DNA from: Betaproteobacteria bacterium
GTDB lineage: Bacteria; Pseudomonadota; Gammaproteobacteria; Burkholderiales; Rhodocyclaceae
NCBI GenBank assembly: GCA_016709965.1
Contig: JADJLT010000006.1
Coordinates: 186,001-250,000 of the forward strand
Direction: 5' to 3'
DNA: 64,000 nucleotides
The translations under genes were made by a program, and so were the position numbers. The notes beneath the pieces are model-generated. The model made no database searches, was not told the DNA's origin, and worked only from the letters and a program-made list of their open reading frames with translations. This document shows positions 15,705-24,148 of the stretch, one piece after another (within the stretch, counting starts at the first letter, position 1; each line of letters begins with the position of its first letter).

Positions 15705-16277
15705 ATGCTGCTGATGATCGACAACTACGACAGCTTTACCTACAACATCGTCCAGTACTTCGGTGAACTGGGTCAGGATGTGAAGGTTTTCCGCAATGAC
15801 GAGATCACGATCGATGACATTGCCCGCCTTGATCCCGAGTATCTGGTGATCTCGCCTGGTCCATGCGCTCCAGCGCAGGCCGGTATCTCGCTGGCTGCGA
15901 TCAAGGAATTTTCCGGCAAGATTCCCGTGCTTGGCGTCTGTCTTGGTCATCAGTCAATTGGCGAAGCCTTCGGCGGCAAGATCGTGCATGCCAAGCAACT
16001 CATGCACGGCAAGGTTTCTGCGGTCCACCACAAAAACGAAGGCGTTTTCAAAGGCCTACCGAATCCGCTGACCTGCACCCGCTACCACTCGCTGGCCATC
16101 GAGCGTGAATCGCTGCCCGAATGCCTGGATGTCACCGCGTGGACCGACGACGGCGAAATCATGGGCGTTCGCCACAAAACCCTGGCCGTTGAAGGTGTTC
16201 AGTTCCATCCCGAATCCATCTTGACCGAACGCGGTCATGACCTGCTCAAGAACTTTCTGGACGAATTCAAGCAATGA
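15705..16277 (+). CDS. trpG: Anthranilate / aminodeoxychorismate synthase glutamine amidotransferase subunit
   Basis: 190 residues, normal length for a class I glutamine amidotransferase. The subunit hydrolyses glutamine and passes ammonia to the TrpE or PabB partner that acts on chorismate. The nucleophile Cys is in VLGVCLGHQSIGEAFGG near 80, and the His-Glu of the triad in GVQFHPESIL near 170. The N-terminus MLLMIDNYDSFTYNIVQYFG is typical. Its stop overlaps the trpD start by 4 nt. trpE is not in the window. The gene order G-D-C matches many betaproteobacteria, where trpE is just upstream; here it has been displaced by the remnant-filled region on the left or lies elsewhere. Confidence 0.95.
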   Translation: MLLMIDNYDSFTYNIVQYFGELGQDVKVFRNDEITIDDIARLDPEYLVISPGPCAPAQAGISLAAIKEFSGKIPVLGVCLGHQSIGEAFGGKIVHAKQLMHGKVSAVHHKNEGVFKGLPNPLTCTRYHSLAIERESLPECLDVTAWTDDGEIMGVRHKTLAVEGVQFHPESILTERGHDLLKNFLDEFKQ

Positions 16278-17302
16278 CCCCGCAAGCCGCCCTGCAGCGT
16301 GTCATCGAACACCGCGAGATTTTTCATGACGAAATGATTTCCCTGATGCGCCAGATCATGGGCGGCGAAGTTACGCCGGTCATGATCGCTGCCATCATCA
16401 CTGGCCTGCGCGTCAAAAAGGAAACCATCGGCGAAATCGCCGCAGCGGCCAGCGTGATGCGCGAATTGTCGACGCCGGTGAATGTTCCCTATGACAACCA
16501 TTTCGTCGATATCGTTGGCACCGGCGGCGATTCGGCGCACAGCTTCAATATCTCGACAACATCCATCTTCGTTGCCGCGGCTGCTGGCGCCAAGGTGGCC
16601 AAGCACGGCGGACGCAGCGTGTCGTCTAGCTCAGGTAGTGCTGACGTACTGGAGGCGCTCGGGGTCAACATCATGCTGTCGCCCGAGCAGGTTGCCGCCT
16701 GCATCGAGGAAACCGGCATCGGCTTCATGTTTGCGCCCAACCATCACAGCGCCATGAAGCACGTTGCGCCGGTGCGCCGCGAAATGGGCGTGCGTACCTT
16801 GTTCAACATCCTCGGGCCGCTGACCAATCCGGCCAGTGCGCCAAACACCCTGATGGGCGTTTTTCATCCTGATCTCGTTGGCATTCAGGTCCGCGTCATG
16901 CAGCGCCTGGGGGCCGAGCGCGTGCTCGTGGTGCACGGCAAGGATAATCTGGATGAAATCTCCCTTGGCGCAGCCACCCTGGTTGGCGAACTGAAGAACG
17001 GCGAAGTAACTGAATACGAAGTGCATCCCGAGGACTTCGGCCTGCAGATGATGTCGTTGCGCAACCTGCGCGTTAATAGCGCGGATGAATCGAGGGAGGT
17101 CATGCTCGGCGCGCTGGGCAACAAGCCGGGCGCGGCGCGCGAAATCGTCTGCCTGAATGCAGGTGCCGCACTTTACGTTGCCAATGTTGCCGACAGCATC
17201 GGTGAAGGTATTGCCAAGGCTCGTGAAGCGGTTGCCTCCGGTGCGGCACGTGCCAAGCTGGACCAATTCGTCCAATGCACACAGCGTCTGGCCGCCAAAT
17301 GA
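16274..17302 (+). CDS. trpD: Anthranilate phosphoribosyltransferase
   Basis: 342 residues, full length. It transfers phosphoribosyl from PRPP to anthranilate in tryptophan synthesis. The PRPP/anthranilate-binding signatures are intact: DIVGTGGDSAHSFNISTTS near 75-95, KHGGRSVSSSSGSADVLEAL near 112, and GPLTNPASAPNTLMGVF near 180. The start ATG overlaps the trpG stop (ATGA) and the stop overlaps the trpC start (ATGA), so all three are translationally coupled. Confidence 0.97.
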   Translation: MTPQAALQRVIEHREIFHDEMISLMRQIMGGEVTPVMIAAIITGLRVKKETIGEIAAAASVMRELSTPVNVPYDNHFVDIVGTGGDSAHSFNISTTSIFVAAAAGAKVAKHGGRSVSSSSGSADVLEALGVNIMLSPEQVAACIEETGIGFMFAPNHHSAMKHVAPVRREMGVRTLFNILGPLTNPASAPNTLMGVFHPDLVGIQVRVMQRLGAERVLVVHGKDNLDEISLGAATLVGELKNGEVTEYEVHPEDFGLQMMSLRNLRVNSADESREVMLGALGNKPGAAREIVCLNAGAALYVANVADSIGEGIAKAREAVASGAARAKLDQFVQCTQRLAAK

Positions 17303-18087
17303 GCGACATCCTCAACAAGATCATCGCCACCAAGCACGAAGAAGTCGCGGCTGCGCTGCTCGTGAAGTCGTTGGCCATTGTCGAAGCCGAAGCAGCCGCC
17401 CAGCCCTCGCCCCGCGATTTCGTCGGCGCCATCCGCGACAAGGTCTCCCACGGTCAACCGGCAATAATCGCCGAAATCAAAAAGGCCAGCCCGTCGAAAG
17501 GCGTCATCCGCCCCGACTTTCACCCGGCCGAGATTGCCCGCAGCTACGAGCAGCACGGCGCTGCCTGTCTGTCCGTGCTCACCGATCGCCAGTACTTTCA
17601 GGGTTGTCCGGAATATCTGCAGGCTGCCCGCGCCGCTTGTACGCTGCCCGTGTTGCGCAAGGACTTCATGGTTGACCACTATCAGGTCGCCGAAGCTCGC
17701 GCCATGGGGGCGGACGCTATTCTGCTCATCGCCGCCGCGCTCAGTCTTGCGGAAATGCAACAACTTGAAGCGCAAGCCCATGGTTACGGTATGGCTGTGC
17801 TGGTTGAAGTGCACAACGGTGAAGAGCTCGATGCAGCCCTGCAATTAAAAACCCCGCTGCTCGGCATCAACAACCGCAACTTGCGCACCTTCGATGTGAC
17901 CCTCGATACCACGCTCGGCCTGCTCGCCCGCATTCCGGCTGACAGGATCGTCGTAACCGAAAGCGGCATCCTGAAGCCGGAAGATGTGGCGCTGATGCGC
18001 GCCAACAAGGTTCAATGCTTCTTGGTCGGCGAAGCCTTTATGCGCGCGCCTGAGCCAGGGGTGGAGCTTGCTCGCCTGTTTGCCTGA
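17299..18087 (+). CDS. trpC: Indole-3-glycerol phosphate synthase
   Basis: 262 residues forming the TIM barrel that closes the indole ring of CdRP. Catalytic motifs are present: IIAEIKKASPSKG near 55 with the catalytic Lys and Glu, VLRKDFMVDHYQV near 120, and LGINNRNLRTFDV and TESGILKPEDVALM toward the C-terminus. The start at 17299 is fixed by the 4-nt overlap with trpD and by typical family N-terminal sequence (SDILNKIIATKHEEV). The codons for HGQPAIIAEI contain one exact copy of the dispersed GGTCAACCGG motif. Confidence 0.97.
   Translation: MSDILNKIIATKHEEVAAALLVKSLAIVEAEAAAQPSPRDFVGAIRDKVSHGQPAIIAEIKKASPSKGVIRPDFHPAEIARSYEQHGAACLSVLTDRQYFQGCPEYLQAARAACTLPVLRKDFMVDHYQVAEARAMGADAILLIAAALSLAEMQQLEAQAHGYGMAVLVEVHNGEELDAALQLKTPLLGINNRNLRTFDVTLDTTLGLLARIPADRIVVTESGILKPEDVALMRANKVQCFLVGEAFMRAPEPGVELARLFA
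17447..17482 (+). repeat. Copy of the GGTCAACCGG dispersed motif inside trpC
   Basis: TCCCACGGTCAACCGG at 17446-17461 is identical over 15 nt to the intergenic copy at 27087, and the following bases keep a weak resemblance. It encodes conserved TrpC residues, so the protein may dictate part of it. Confidence 0.4.
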
Positions 18088-18260
18088 TTTGTGTTGCGTC
18101 AAAACAACATAAATTCACAGAAATGGCAGAACATACCAATCACTGGTTGCTAGGGCCTTTCGCTCTTTGCGACAATCACTGCCAACTTCTCGATCCGAGA
18201 GGTAAAGCTTGGTCCGGCTTGCGGGCCAGATTAAAAACTAACCACTAAGGAGATTTTCTG

Positions 18261-19307
18261 ATGCAAAAGAAGATTATTGCTCTGGCAGTTGCCGCTCTGG
18301 CCTCTACCGCCGCTTTCGCACAAACCAACGTGACCATCTACGGTATCGCTGATGCCAGCGTGTCTGCCACCACCAACCTGGGCGCCACCACTGGCCAAAC
18401 CGGTTTCAAGGTCAACACTGGCACCCTCTCTACTTCCCGCATCGGTTTCAAGGGCGTTGAAGATCTGGGCAACGGCCTGAAGGCTCTGTTCACCCTGGAA
18501 TACGGTCTGGCGATTGACGACAATACCGGTATCGGTACTGGTACCAACATTGCACGTCAGCAGTTCGTCGGTCTGACCGGCGGTTTCGGTACTGTTATCG
18601 CTGGTCGTCTGCAAACCACCGGTCTGGACTTCACGGTTGCTGGTTCCGCTCTGGGTGGTTCGGCTCCGCTTGGCGCCACGAACGTTGCAACCGCCACTGC
18701 TGGCACTGGCCTGATTAACGGCACCCAAATGATTACTGGCCTGTATGGCCGTCAGAGCAATGCTGTTGCCTACGTTTCGCCGTCCTTCGGCGGTGTGGTC
18801 GTGGCCTATAACCACGCTCGCATTACGGAAGCAGCCCTGAGCACCAACACGACCGATAGCCACGGCGATCTGATTTCTGTTGGCTACGACAACGGCCCGA
18901 TCTCCGCTGGTGCGATCTACACCAAGGCGACCATGGCAAACACGCTGGCTAACGACAACCTGAAGGAATGGGGTCTGCGCGCCGGTTACGACTTCAAGGT
19001 CGTCAAGCTGCAAGCTACCTATCAGCAAGCCAAGTCTGATGATACCGCTACCTACGTTGGCAAGGACAAGAAGTGGGTTGTTTCCGCTACTGTGCCGATC
19101 GGTGCCAAGCTTGCTGTCATCGGTGAATTCGCCAGCCTGAGCGTTGACTCCACCGCTGCCAATGACGATGTCAAGGTCGGCACTTTGGCCACCACCTACG
19201 CACTGTCCAAGCGCACGACCGCTTACGCTGCCTTCGTTGCCAAGCGTTCGCAAGACCTGAACGCCGACACCAACACCTACGCACTCGGCCTGCGTCACGC
19301 TTTCTAA
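18261..19307 (+). CDS. General porin, Gram-negative trimeric type
   Basis: 348 residues. A Sec signal (KKIIALAVAALASTAAFAQ) is followed by the betaproteobacterial porin signature TNVTIYGIADASVSATTNLG. A 16-strand barrel pattern follows and the chain ends in an aromatic residue (YALGLRHAF), as required for Bam assembly. It allows diffusion of small solutes across the outer membrane. AAGGAG precedes the ATG by 9 nt, and the codon choice is strongly biased toward GCT/GGT/AAC, typical of a highly expressed gene. A 170-nt leader separates it from trpC, and a strong terminator follows at 19334. Confidence 0.93.
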   Translation: MQKKIIALAVAALASTAAFAQTNVTIYGIADASVSATTNLGATTGQTGFKVNTGTLSTSRIGFKGVEDLGNGLKALFTLEYGLAIDDNTGIGTGTNIARQQFVGLTGGFGTVIAGRLQTTGLDFTVAGSALGGSAPLGATNVATATAGTGLINGTQMITGLYGRQSNAVAYVSPSFGGVVVAYNHARITEAALSTNTTDSHGDLISVGYDNGPISAGAIYTKATMANTLANDNLKEWGLRAGYDFKVVKLQATYQQAKSDDTATYVGKDKKWVVSATVPIGAKLAVIGEFASLSVDSTAANDDVKVGTLATTYALSKRTTAYAAFVAKRSQDLNADTNTYALGLRHAF

Positions 19308-19333
19308 TCTGAGTTAAATCAGTTGGAAACAAA

Positions 19334-19357
19334 ACGGGAGCTTCGGCTCCCGTTTTT
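19334..19357 (+). terminator. Rho-independent terminator of the porin gene
   Basis: ACGGGAGC (19334-19341), loop TTCG, GCTCCCGT (19346-19353), then a T-run. It is 27 nt past the porin stop. The extra-stable TTCG tetraloop and A-tract on the 5' side make it a textbook terminator. Confidence 0.9.
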
Positions 19358-19398
19358 CGTTGGCTGAATATATTTTAAGCAAGCGTGTAGCAATGAAA

Positions 19399-19426
19399 AA
19401 CGGGCGCCTCGGCGCCCGTTGTGTTT
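19399..19426. terminator. Second terminator hairpin, probably for proB on the opposite strand
   Basis: AACGGGCGCC at 19399-19408 pairs with GGCGCCCGTT at 19411-19420 around a 2-nt gap. A-tracts on the left and T-rich bases on the right let it act in both directions. It lies 20 nt past the proB stop, between convergent genes. Confidence 0.8.
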
Positions 19427-19445
19427 TGTTGTGTCTCTATTCCGA

Positions 19446-20567
19446 TCAGCCGATCAGGATCAGATTGTCGCGGTGGATGAATTCCGGTTCGTCGACGTAG
19501 CCAAGGATGTTCTCGATGTCGAGCGTCGATTTTCGCGTGATCAATCGGGCTTCGCCGCTGCCATAGTTGGTCAGGCCGCGGGCAATTTCATGGCCGTCGC
19601 CGGAAATGCAGGCTACTGCGGCGCCGCGTTCAAATTCGCCTTCGGCAGCGATGACGCCGATGGGCAACAGGCTTTTTCCGGCTTTTAGCGCGTTGACTGC
19701 GCCATCGTCAAGTATCAGGCGGCCGGCAAGCTGCAGGTGATCTGCCAGCCATTGCTTGCGGGCTGCCAGGGGCTGGGTTTCGGAGACGAGCAGGGTGCCA
19801 ACCGGCTCGCCGGCAGCTAGTCGGATAATCGGGTCAATTTCTCGGCCGCTGGCGATGGCCGTGTGGGCGCCACTGCGGGCAGCGCGCTTGGCGGCGATAA
19901 CCTTGGTAATCATGCCGCCGGTGCCAATCCGGGTGCCGGCGCCGCCGGCCATGGCTTCCAGTGATACATCGCCGGCCCGGGCTTCGCTGATCAGCGTGGC
20001 GCTGGTGTCCTTGCGCGGGTCGGCGGTGAACAGGCCGATCTGGTCGGTCAGGATGATCAGTGCATCGGCTTCGATCAGGTTGGCGACCAGTGCGCCCAGC
20101 GTGTCGTTGTCGCCAAACTTGATTTCGTCGGTGACGACGGTATCGTTTTCGTTGATGATCGGCACGACGCCAAGTTCCAGCAGCGTGGTCATTGTCGAGC
20201 GGGCGTTCAGGTAACGCTTGCGGTCGGCCAGGTCGTCGTGGGTGAGCAAAATTTGTGCGGTGTGCAGGCCGTGCTTGGCGAAGGCGCCTTCATAGACCTG
20301 CGCCAGGCCCATCTGGCCGACTGCCGCTGCGGCCTGTAGTTCATGTACCGTTTTCGGGCGCTTGGCCCAGCCAAGGCGCTGCATGCCACAGGCGATGGCG
20401 CCGGAAGAAACCAGTACGACCTGTTTGCCCTGTTCGCGCAGGATGCTGATCTGGCGCGCCCAGTCTTCAATGGCGGCGAGGTCGAGTCCGGCGCCGTTGT
20501 TGGTGACGAGTGCCGAGCCGACTTTGACGACGAGGCGTTTGGCGGTGGCGAGGCGGGTCTTGCTCAT
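19446..20567 (-). CDS. proB: Glutamate 5-kinase
   Basis: 373 residues, the long form. An amino-acid kinase domain (LVVKVGSALVTNNGAGLDLA, VSSGAIACGMQRLG, INENDTVVTDEIKFGDND) is followed by a C-terminal PUA domain from ~280. It phosphorylates glutamate at the gamma carboxyl, the first and feedback-controlled step of proline synthesis. The GTG/ATG start at 20567 overlaps the obgE stop by one base, so it is the last gene of the obgE-proB unit, a common betaproteobacterial order. Confidence 0.96.
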   Translation of the reverse strand: MSKTRLATAKRLVVKVGSALVTNNGAGLDLAAIEDWARQISILREQGKQVVLVSSGAIACGMQRLGWAKRPKTVHELQAAAAVGQMGLAQVYEGAFAKHGLHTAQILLTHDDLADRKRYLNARSTMTTLLELGVVPIINENDTVVTDEIKFGDNDTLGALVANLIEADALIILTDQIGLFTADPRKDTSATLISEARAGDVSLEAMAGGAGTRIGTGGMITKVIAAKRAARSGAHTAIASGREIDPIIRLAAGEPVGTLLVSETQPLAARKQWLADHLQLAGRLILDDGAVNALKAGKSLLPIGVIAAEGEFERGAAVACISGDGHEIARGLTNYGSGEARLITRKSTLDIENILGYVDEPEFIHRDNLILIG

Positions 20568-21646
20568 TATTCCTCTGCGGCGTTGTCTTCAGTGTCTTCG
20601 TCGTCGTCAGGGATTTCCGGGCGAGCCATGTGCTCCAGTGCTTCCTGGATGGCGTAGATCAGCGGTTTGGTGCCATCGCCGCTGATGGCGGTGATCGGGA
20701 ACACCGGGCCGTCGTACTTGGTGGCCTTCTTGTAGGCTTTGATGAAATTCTTGACGGCGGCTTCGCGGTCTTCTTCGGGAATCAGGTCGAGCTTGTTGAG
20801 GACCAGCCAGCGCGGCTTGTCAGCCAATGCAGGGTCGTGCTTGATCAATTCGCCGACGATGGCCTTGGCATCGCGCACCGGGTTGGCATCCGGATCGATC
20901 GGTGCGATGTCGACGAGGTGGAGCAGGATGCGCGTGCGTTGCAGGTGCTTGAGGAAGCGGATGCCGAGGCCGGCGCCATCGGCAGCGCCTTCGATCAGGC
21001 CCGGCACGTCTGCCATGACGAAGCTTTTTTCGGCATCGACGCGAACGACGCCGAGGTTGGGGTGCAGCGTCGTGAACGGGTAGTCGGCAACCTTCGGGCG
21101 CGCTGAGGAAACGGCGCGGATCAGGGTGCTCTTGCCGGCGTTGGGTAGACCGAGCAGGCCGACGTCGGCGAGAACGCGCAGTTCGAGTGTCAGTTCGTGC
21201 TCTTCGCCCTGGTCGCCATTGGTCTTCTGGCGCGGGGCGCGGTTGGTCGATGACTTGAAGTGGATATTCCCGAGGCCGCCCTTGCCGCCTTTGGCGATCA
21301 GGATTTTCTTTTCGTTGACATCGAGGTCGGCGAGGATTTCACCGGTGTTCAGGTCGGAGATGACCGTGCCGACGGGCATGCGCAGAACAATGTCGTCGCC
21401 GCCGGCACCGTAGCAGTCGGCACCGCCGCCGTTTTCACCTCGCTTGCCGATGAATTTACGGGTGTAGCGGTAGTCGACCAGGGTGTTGATGTTGCAGTCG
21501 GCCACTACGTAGATGCTGCCGCCACGGCCGCCGTCGCCGCCGTTGGGGCCGCCCATCGGGATGTATTTTTCGCGGCGGAAAGTTGCGGCGCCATTGCCGC
21601 CGTCACCGGCTTTTACATAAATCTTGGCTTCGTCGATGAACTTCAT
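20567..21646 (-). CDS. obgE: Obg family GTPase
   Basis: 359 residues. An Obg glycine-rich fold at 1-158 (GGDGGRGGSIYVVAD, GKGGLGNIHFKSS) precedes the G domain with P-loop GLPNAGKSTLIRAV near 166, DVPGLIEGAADGAGL (G3) and NKLD (G4). The tail is acidic. Obg binds the 50S subunit and controls ribosome maturation and the stringent response. It follows rpmA on the same strand after a terminator-like hairpin, and proB follows it with overlap. Confidence 0.97.
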   Translation of the reverse strand: MKFIDEAKIYVKAGDGGNGAATFRREKYIPMGGPNGGDGGRGGSIYVVADCNINTLVDYRYTRKFIGKRGENGGGADCYGAGGDDIVLRMPVGTVISDLNTGEILADLDVNEKKILIAKGGKGGLGNIHFKSSTNRAPRQKTNGDQGEEHELTLELRVLADVGLLGLPNAGKSTLIRAVSSARPKVADYPFTTLHPNLGVVRVDAEKSFVMADVPGLIEGAADGAGLGIRFLKHLQRTRILLHLVDIAPIDPDANPVRDAKAIVGELIKHDPALADKPRWLVLNKLDLIPEEDREAAVKNFIKAYKKATKYDGPVFPITAISGDGTKPLIYAIQEALEHMARPEIPDDDEDTEDNAAEE

Positions 21647-21695
21647 TTTTTTCCGCCTCTACATCCGGCCACCAGAAAATCTGATGGCATAAACT

Positions 21696-21725
21696 AAAAA
21701 GCCCCATCCAGCGGACGGGGCTTTT
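21696..21725 (-). terminator. Terminator between rpmA and obgE
   Basis: AAAAAGCCCC at 21696-21705 pairs with GGGGCTTTT at 21717-21725. Read on the minus strand it is a GC stem followed by TTTTT. It would partly uncouple ribosomal protein synthesis from obgE-proB. Confidence 0.85.
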
Positions 21726-21742
21726 GCTTCCGCCTGGCCGAT

Positions 21743-22006
21743 TTATTCGGCGGCCGGAACGATGGTCACCACGCGGCGCTTTTTCAAGCCCTTGATGGAG
21801 AACTGAACCACGCCGTCCTTGAGTGCGAACAAGGTGTGATCCTTGCCGCAGCCGACGTTGTCGCCCGGGTGGAATTCGGTACCGCGCTGGCGAACGATGA
21901 TGTTGCCAGCCAGGATGAATTGACCGCCGTAGCGCTTGACGCCCAGTCGTTGGGCTTGTGAGTCGCGGCCGTTACGTGAACTACCGCCTGCTTTCTTGTG
22001 TGCCAT
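21743..22006 (-). CDS. rpmA: 50S ribosomal protein L27
   Basis: 87 residues, standard length. The family start MAHKKAGGSSRNGRDSQAQR and LGVKRYGGQFILAGNIIVRQ are intact. L27's N-terminus reaches the peptidyl transferase centre. It lies 17 nt after rplU in the conserved rplU-rpmA pair, with AAGGAGCTAATAA before the start. Confidence 0.98.
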   Translation of the reverse strand: MAHKKAGGSSRNGRDSQAQRLGVKRYGGQFILAGNIIVRQRGTEFHPGDNVGCGKDHTLFALKDGVVQFSIKGLKKRRVVTIVPAAE

Positions 22007-22023
22007 TTATTAGCTCCTTGAAC

Positions 22024-22335
22024 TTAGGCCGCGATCGCGTCGATGCGCAATTCGGTGTAGTTCTGACGATGGCCTTGATGCTTCTGGTAATGCTTACGAC
22101 GACGCATCTTGAAGATCTTGACCTTGTCGTGGCGGCCGTGGGAAATCACGGTTGCTTTGACGGTGGCGCCAGCAAGGAAGGGAGCGCCGATCTTTACCGA
22201 CTCGCCTTCGCCTGCCATGAGGACCTGGTCAAGGGTAACTTCTGCGCCAACGTCTGCCGGTATCTGTTCTACTTTAAGTTTTAGACCATTGGTAACGCGA
22301 TACTGCTTACCGCCGGTTTTTATGACCGCATACAT
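22024..22335 (-). CDS. rplU: 50S ribosomal protein L21
   Basis: 103 residues, standard length, starting MYAVIKTGGKQYRVTNG and containing KMRRRKHYQKHQGHRQNYTE, the typical RNA-binding tail. It binds 23S rRNA with L20. First gene of the rplU-rpmA unit; a near-consensus promoter lies 49-76 nt upstream. Confidence 0.98.
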   Translation of the reverse strand: MYAVIKTGGKQYRVTNGLKLKVEQIPADVGAEVTLDQVLMAGEGESVKIGAPFLAGATVKATVISHGRHDKVKIFKMRRRKHYQKHQGHRQNYTELRIDAIAA

Positions 22336-22383
22336 GGGTTGGACTCCGAAAATAAATCTAAAGGGTGCTACAAAGAACCGCGC

Positions 22384-22411
22384 ATTATACGGAAATTCTC
22401 TGACAAGTCAA
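22384..22411 (-). promoter_or_regulatory. Sigma-70 promoter of rplU-rpmA
   Basis: Minus strand: TTGACT (22411-22406), 16-nt spacer, TATAAT (22389-22384). Both boxes are near perfect, which suits a strongly expressed ribosomal protein gene. Confidence 0.8.
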
Positions 22412-22464
22412 AGCCTTGTCGAGGCGCTGTGGTAAACTGCCCGTCTTTGAAAAAAGGAGTTCCC

Positions 22465-22809
22465 ATGGCTGAAATCACCACCGCCTCCGGGCTGGTCTAT
22501 GAAGATACCGTTGTCGGCGAAGGCGCCGAGGCCAAGGCTGGCCATCAGGTCAGCGTGCATTACACCGGCTGGCTGACCAATGGCAGTAAGTTCGATTCGA
22601 GTAAGGACCGTAATGACCCGTTTGAATTTTCGCTCGGCATGCGACAGGTTATCGGCGGCTGGGATGAGGGCGTTCAGGGTATGAAGATTGGTGGTACGCG
22701 CAAACTGACCATTCCGCCGCAACTGGGCTACGGTGCACGCGGCGCTGGCGGCGTCATTCCGCCGAATGCAACGCTGGTCTTCGAGGTTGAACTCCTCGGT
22801 TTGCGATGA
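22465..22809 (+). CDS. FKBP-type peptidyl-prolyl cis-trans isomerase
   Basis: 114 residues, a single FKBP domain with no signal peptide, so cytoplasmic. Signature segments are VSVHYTGWLTNGSKFDSSKD, GWDEGVQGMKIGGTRKLTIP and GYGARGAGGVIPPNATLVFE. It catalyses proline isomerisation during protein folding. AAAGGAGTTCCC fixes the start at 22465. Its stop overlaps the start of the pseudouridine synthase gene (ATGA), so the two are coupled. Confidence 0.94.
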   Translation: MAEITTASGLVYEDTVVGEGAEAKAGHQVSVHYTGWLTNGSKFDSSKDRNDPFEFSLGMRQVIGGWDEGVQGMKIGGTRKLTIPPQLGYGARGAGGVIPPNATLVFEVELLGLR

Positions 22810-24035
22810 GCGGTTCCGACAGCGATTCGCGTCCGAAGCGGCCGTCGACCGACGCGGCTTCGGACGACCCGTGGGCAAAATGGCGCAAGCCGGACGCCCC
22901 GGTGGCCGAAACTGAGCCAAAAAAGGCGTTTCGGCGGGATGAGGCGTCCATAGAAGCAACGACTGACCCTGCGGTCAACCCGGAAATGCGGGCAAAAACG
23001 AAATCTTTTGAGGCTGCGCCGAAATGGCCTGCCCGCGATGAGGCGTCTGCTGCGGCGCCAGCTGACGTAACGGAAGAAGCGCCGGCCTTGCCGGAGGGCA
23101 CTCTGGGTGTTCGTCGTTCGGCTACGCCTTCGCCGCGGGCACCGAACAAGAAGCCGCTGCGTGGCGGTTCTTCGCTGCGCAAGCCGTATGCACCCAAAGC
23201 TGCGCCGGTTGCGGCGACTGAATGGAGTGTCAAGGCAGATCGTCCCGAGCGTTCGGCCAAGCCGGCGCCCGTCGTTCGTCAGCCGGTCGTGCGCGATGGC
23301 CCGCCGCCGGAAGGTGTGCGGCTTTCGAAAGTGATGTCCGAGCGCGGCATGTGTTCGCGGCGCGAGGCGGATCTGTGGATCGAGCGCGGCTGGGTGTTTG
23401 TCGACGGCGAGCGGGTCAGCGAACTGGGTTCGCGGATTGATCCGAATGCCGAGGTGGCGATCTCGAAAGAGGCGAAATTCGATCAGGCCAAGCAGGTGAC
23501 GGTGCTGTTGAACAAGCCGATTGGCTATGTCTCCGGGCAGCCGGAGCCGGGCTTTACGCCGGCGATTACCTTGATTACGCCAGACAATCAAATGCGCCAG
23601 TCAGGCGACCCGGAGTTCAAGCCATGGATGTTGCGCAGTCTGGCGCCGTCCGGTCGGCTGGACATCGATTCGACCGGCTTGCTGGTGCTGACGCAGGATG
23701 GTCGCGTTGCCAAGAAGTTGATTGGTGAAGATAGCCCGGTCGAGAAAGAATACTTGGTGCGCGTCGCCGGCGAAATGATCAAGGGCGGTCTGAATCTGTT
23801 GAAGCACGGCCTGGAACTTGATGGCAAAGCGTTGAAGCCGGCGTGGGTCAAGCAACTGAACGAGGACCAGTTGCACTTCATTCTGAAGGAGGGCAAGAAG
23901 CGCCAGATTCGTCGGATGTGCGAGCTGGTTGGCTTGCGTGTGATCGGGCTGAAGCGGGTGCGCATTGGTCGCGTCAAGCTGGGTGAGTTGGAAATCGGTC
24001 AGTGGCGCTTTTTGCGGGCTGACGAATCTTTTTGA
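22806..24035 (+). CDS. 23S rRNA pseudouridine synthase, RluF-like, with a long N-terminal extension
   Basis: 409 residues. Residues ~175-405 are the catalytic unit. It has an S4 RNA-binding domain (RLSKVMSERGMCSRREADLW), then the RsuA/RluF-type pseudouridine synthase core with the catalytic Asp in SGRLDIDSTGLLVLTQDGR, and KEGKKRQIRRMCELVGLRVI. It isomerises uridine in 23S rRNA, probably U2604 as in RluF. The first ~170 residues are a disordered Pro/Ala/Lys/Arg-rich extension not found in the 290-residue E. coli enzyme. The start overlaps the FKBP stop. The exact target is by homology only. Confidence 0.88.
   Translation: MSGSDSDSRPKRPSTDAASDDPWAKWRKPDAPVAETEPKKAFRRDEASIEATTDPAVNPEMRAKTKSFEAAPKWPARDEASAAAPADVTEEAPALPEGTLGVRRSATPSPRAPNKKPLRGGSSLRKPYAPKAAPVAATEWSVKADRPERSAKPAPVVRQPVVRDGPPPEGVRLSKVMSERGMCSRREADLWIERGWVFVDGERVSELGSRIDPNAEVAISKEAKFDQAKQVTVLLNKPIGYVSGQPEPGFTPAITLITPDNQMRQSGDPEFKPWMLRSLAPSGRLDIDSTGLLVLTQDGRVAKKLIGEDSPVEKEYLVRVAGEMIKGGLNLLKHGLELDGKALKPAWVKQLNEDQLHFILKEGKKRQIRRMCELVGLRVIGLKRVRIGRVKLGELEIGQWRFLRADESF
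22970..23005 (+). repeat. Degenerate copy of the dispersed motif in the synthase gene
   Basis: TGCGGTCAACCCGGAAATGC and the following GGCAAAAACGAAATC match the motif with one inserted C. It falls in the disordered extension, where codons are less constrained. Confidence 0.3.
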
Positions 24036-24066
24036 TTTTGGCTGTTTTTTCCGGTTGACCGTGGCA
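24032..24066 (-). repeat. Intergenic copy of the GGTCAACCGG dispersed motif
   Basis: GGCTGTTTTTTCCGGTTGACC followed by GTGG starts at the stop codon of the pseudouridine synthase gene. Its reverse complement matches the copy at 55315-55350 almost base for base across 30 nt. Confidence 0.75.
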
Positions 24067-24093
24067 GCCTGCCCGGAAGCCGGAAAAACAAAA

Positions 24094-24128
24094 ACGCCGG
24101 CGGGTTTTTAACCGGGCCGGCGTTTTTT
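24094..24128. terminator. Bidirectional terminator between convergent genes
   Basis: ACGCCGGC (24094-24101) pairs with GCCGGCGT (24116-24123), with A-tracts before and TTTTTT after. It serves the FKBP-pseudouridine synthase unit and the convergent hydratase gene. Confidence 0.9.
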
Positions 24129-24148
24129 ATGGGTAACGGGAGTCAGGT

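Noticed and set aside
18231..19298. Minus-strand ORF of 355 codons under the porin gene
   Set aside because: Antisense to a classical porin with signal peptide and terminal Phe; the minus frame is Gly/Val/Asn repeats from codon bias.
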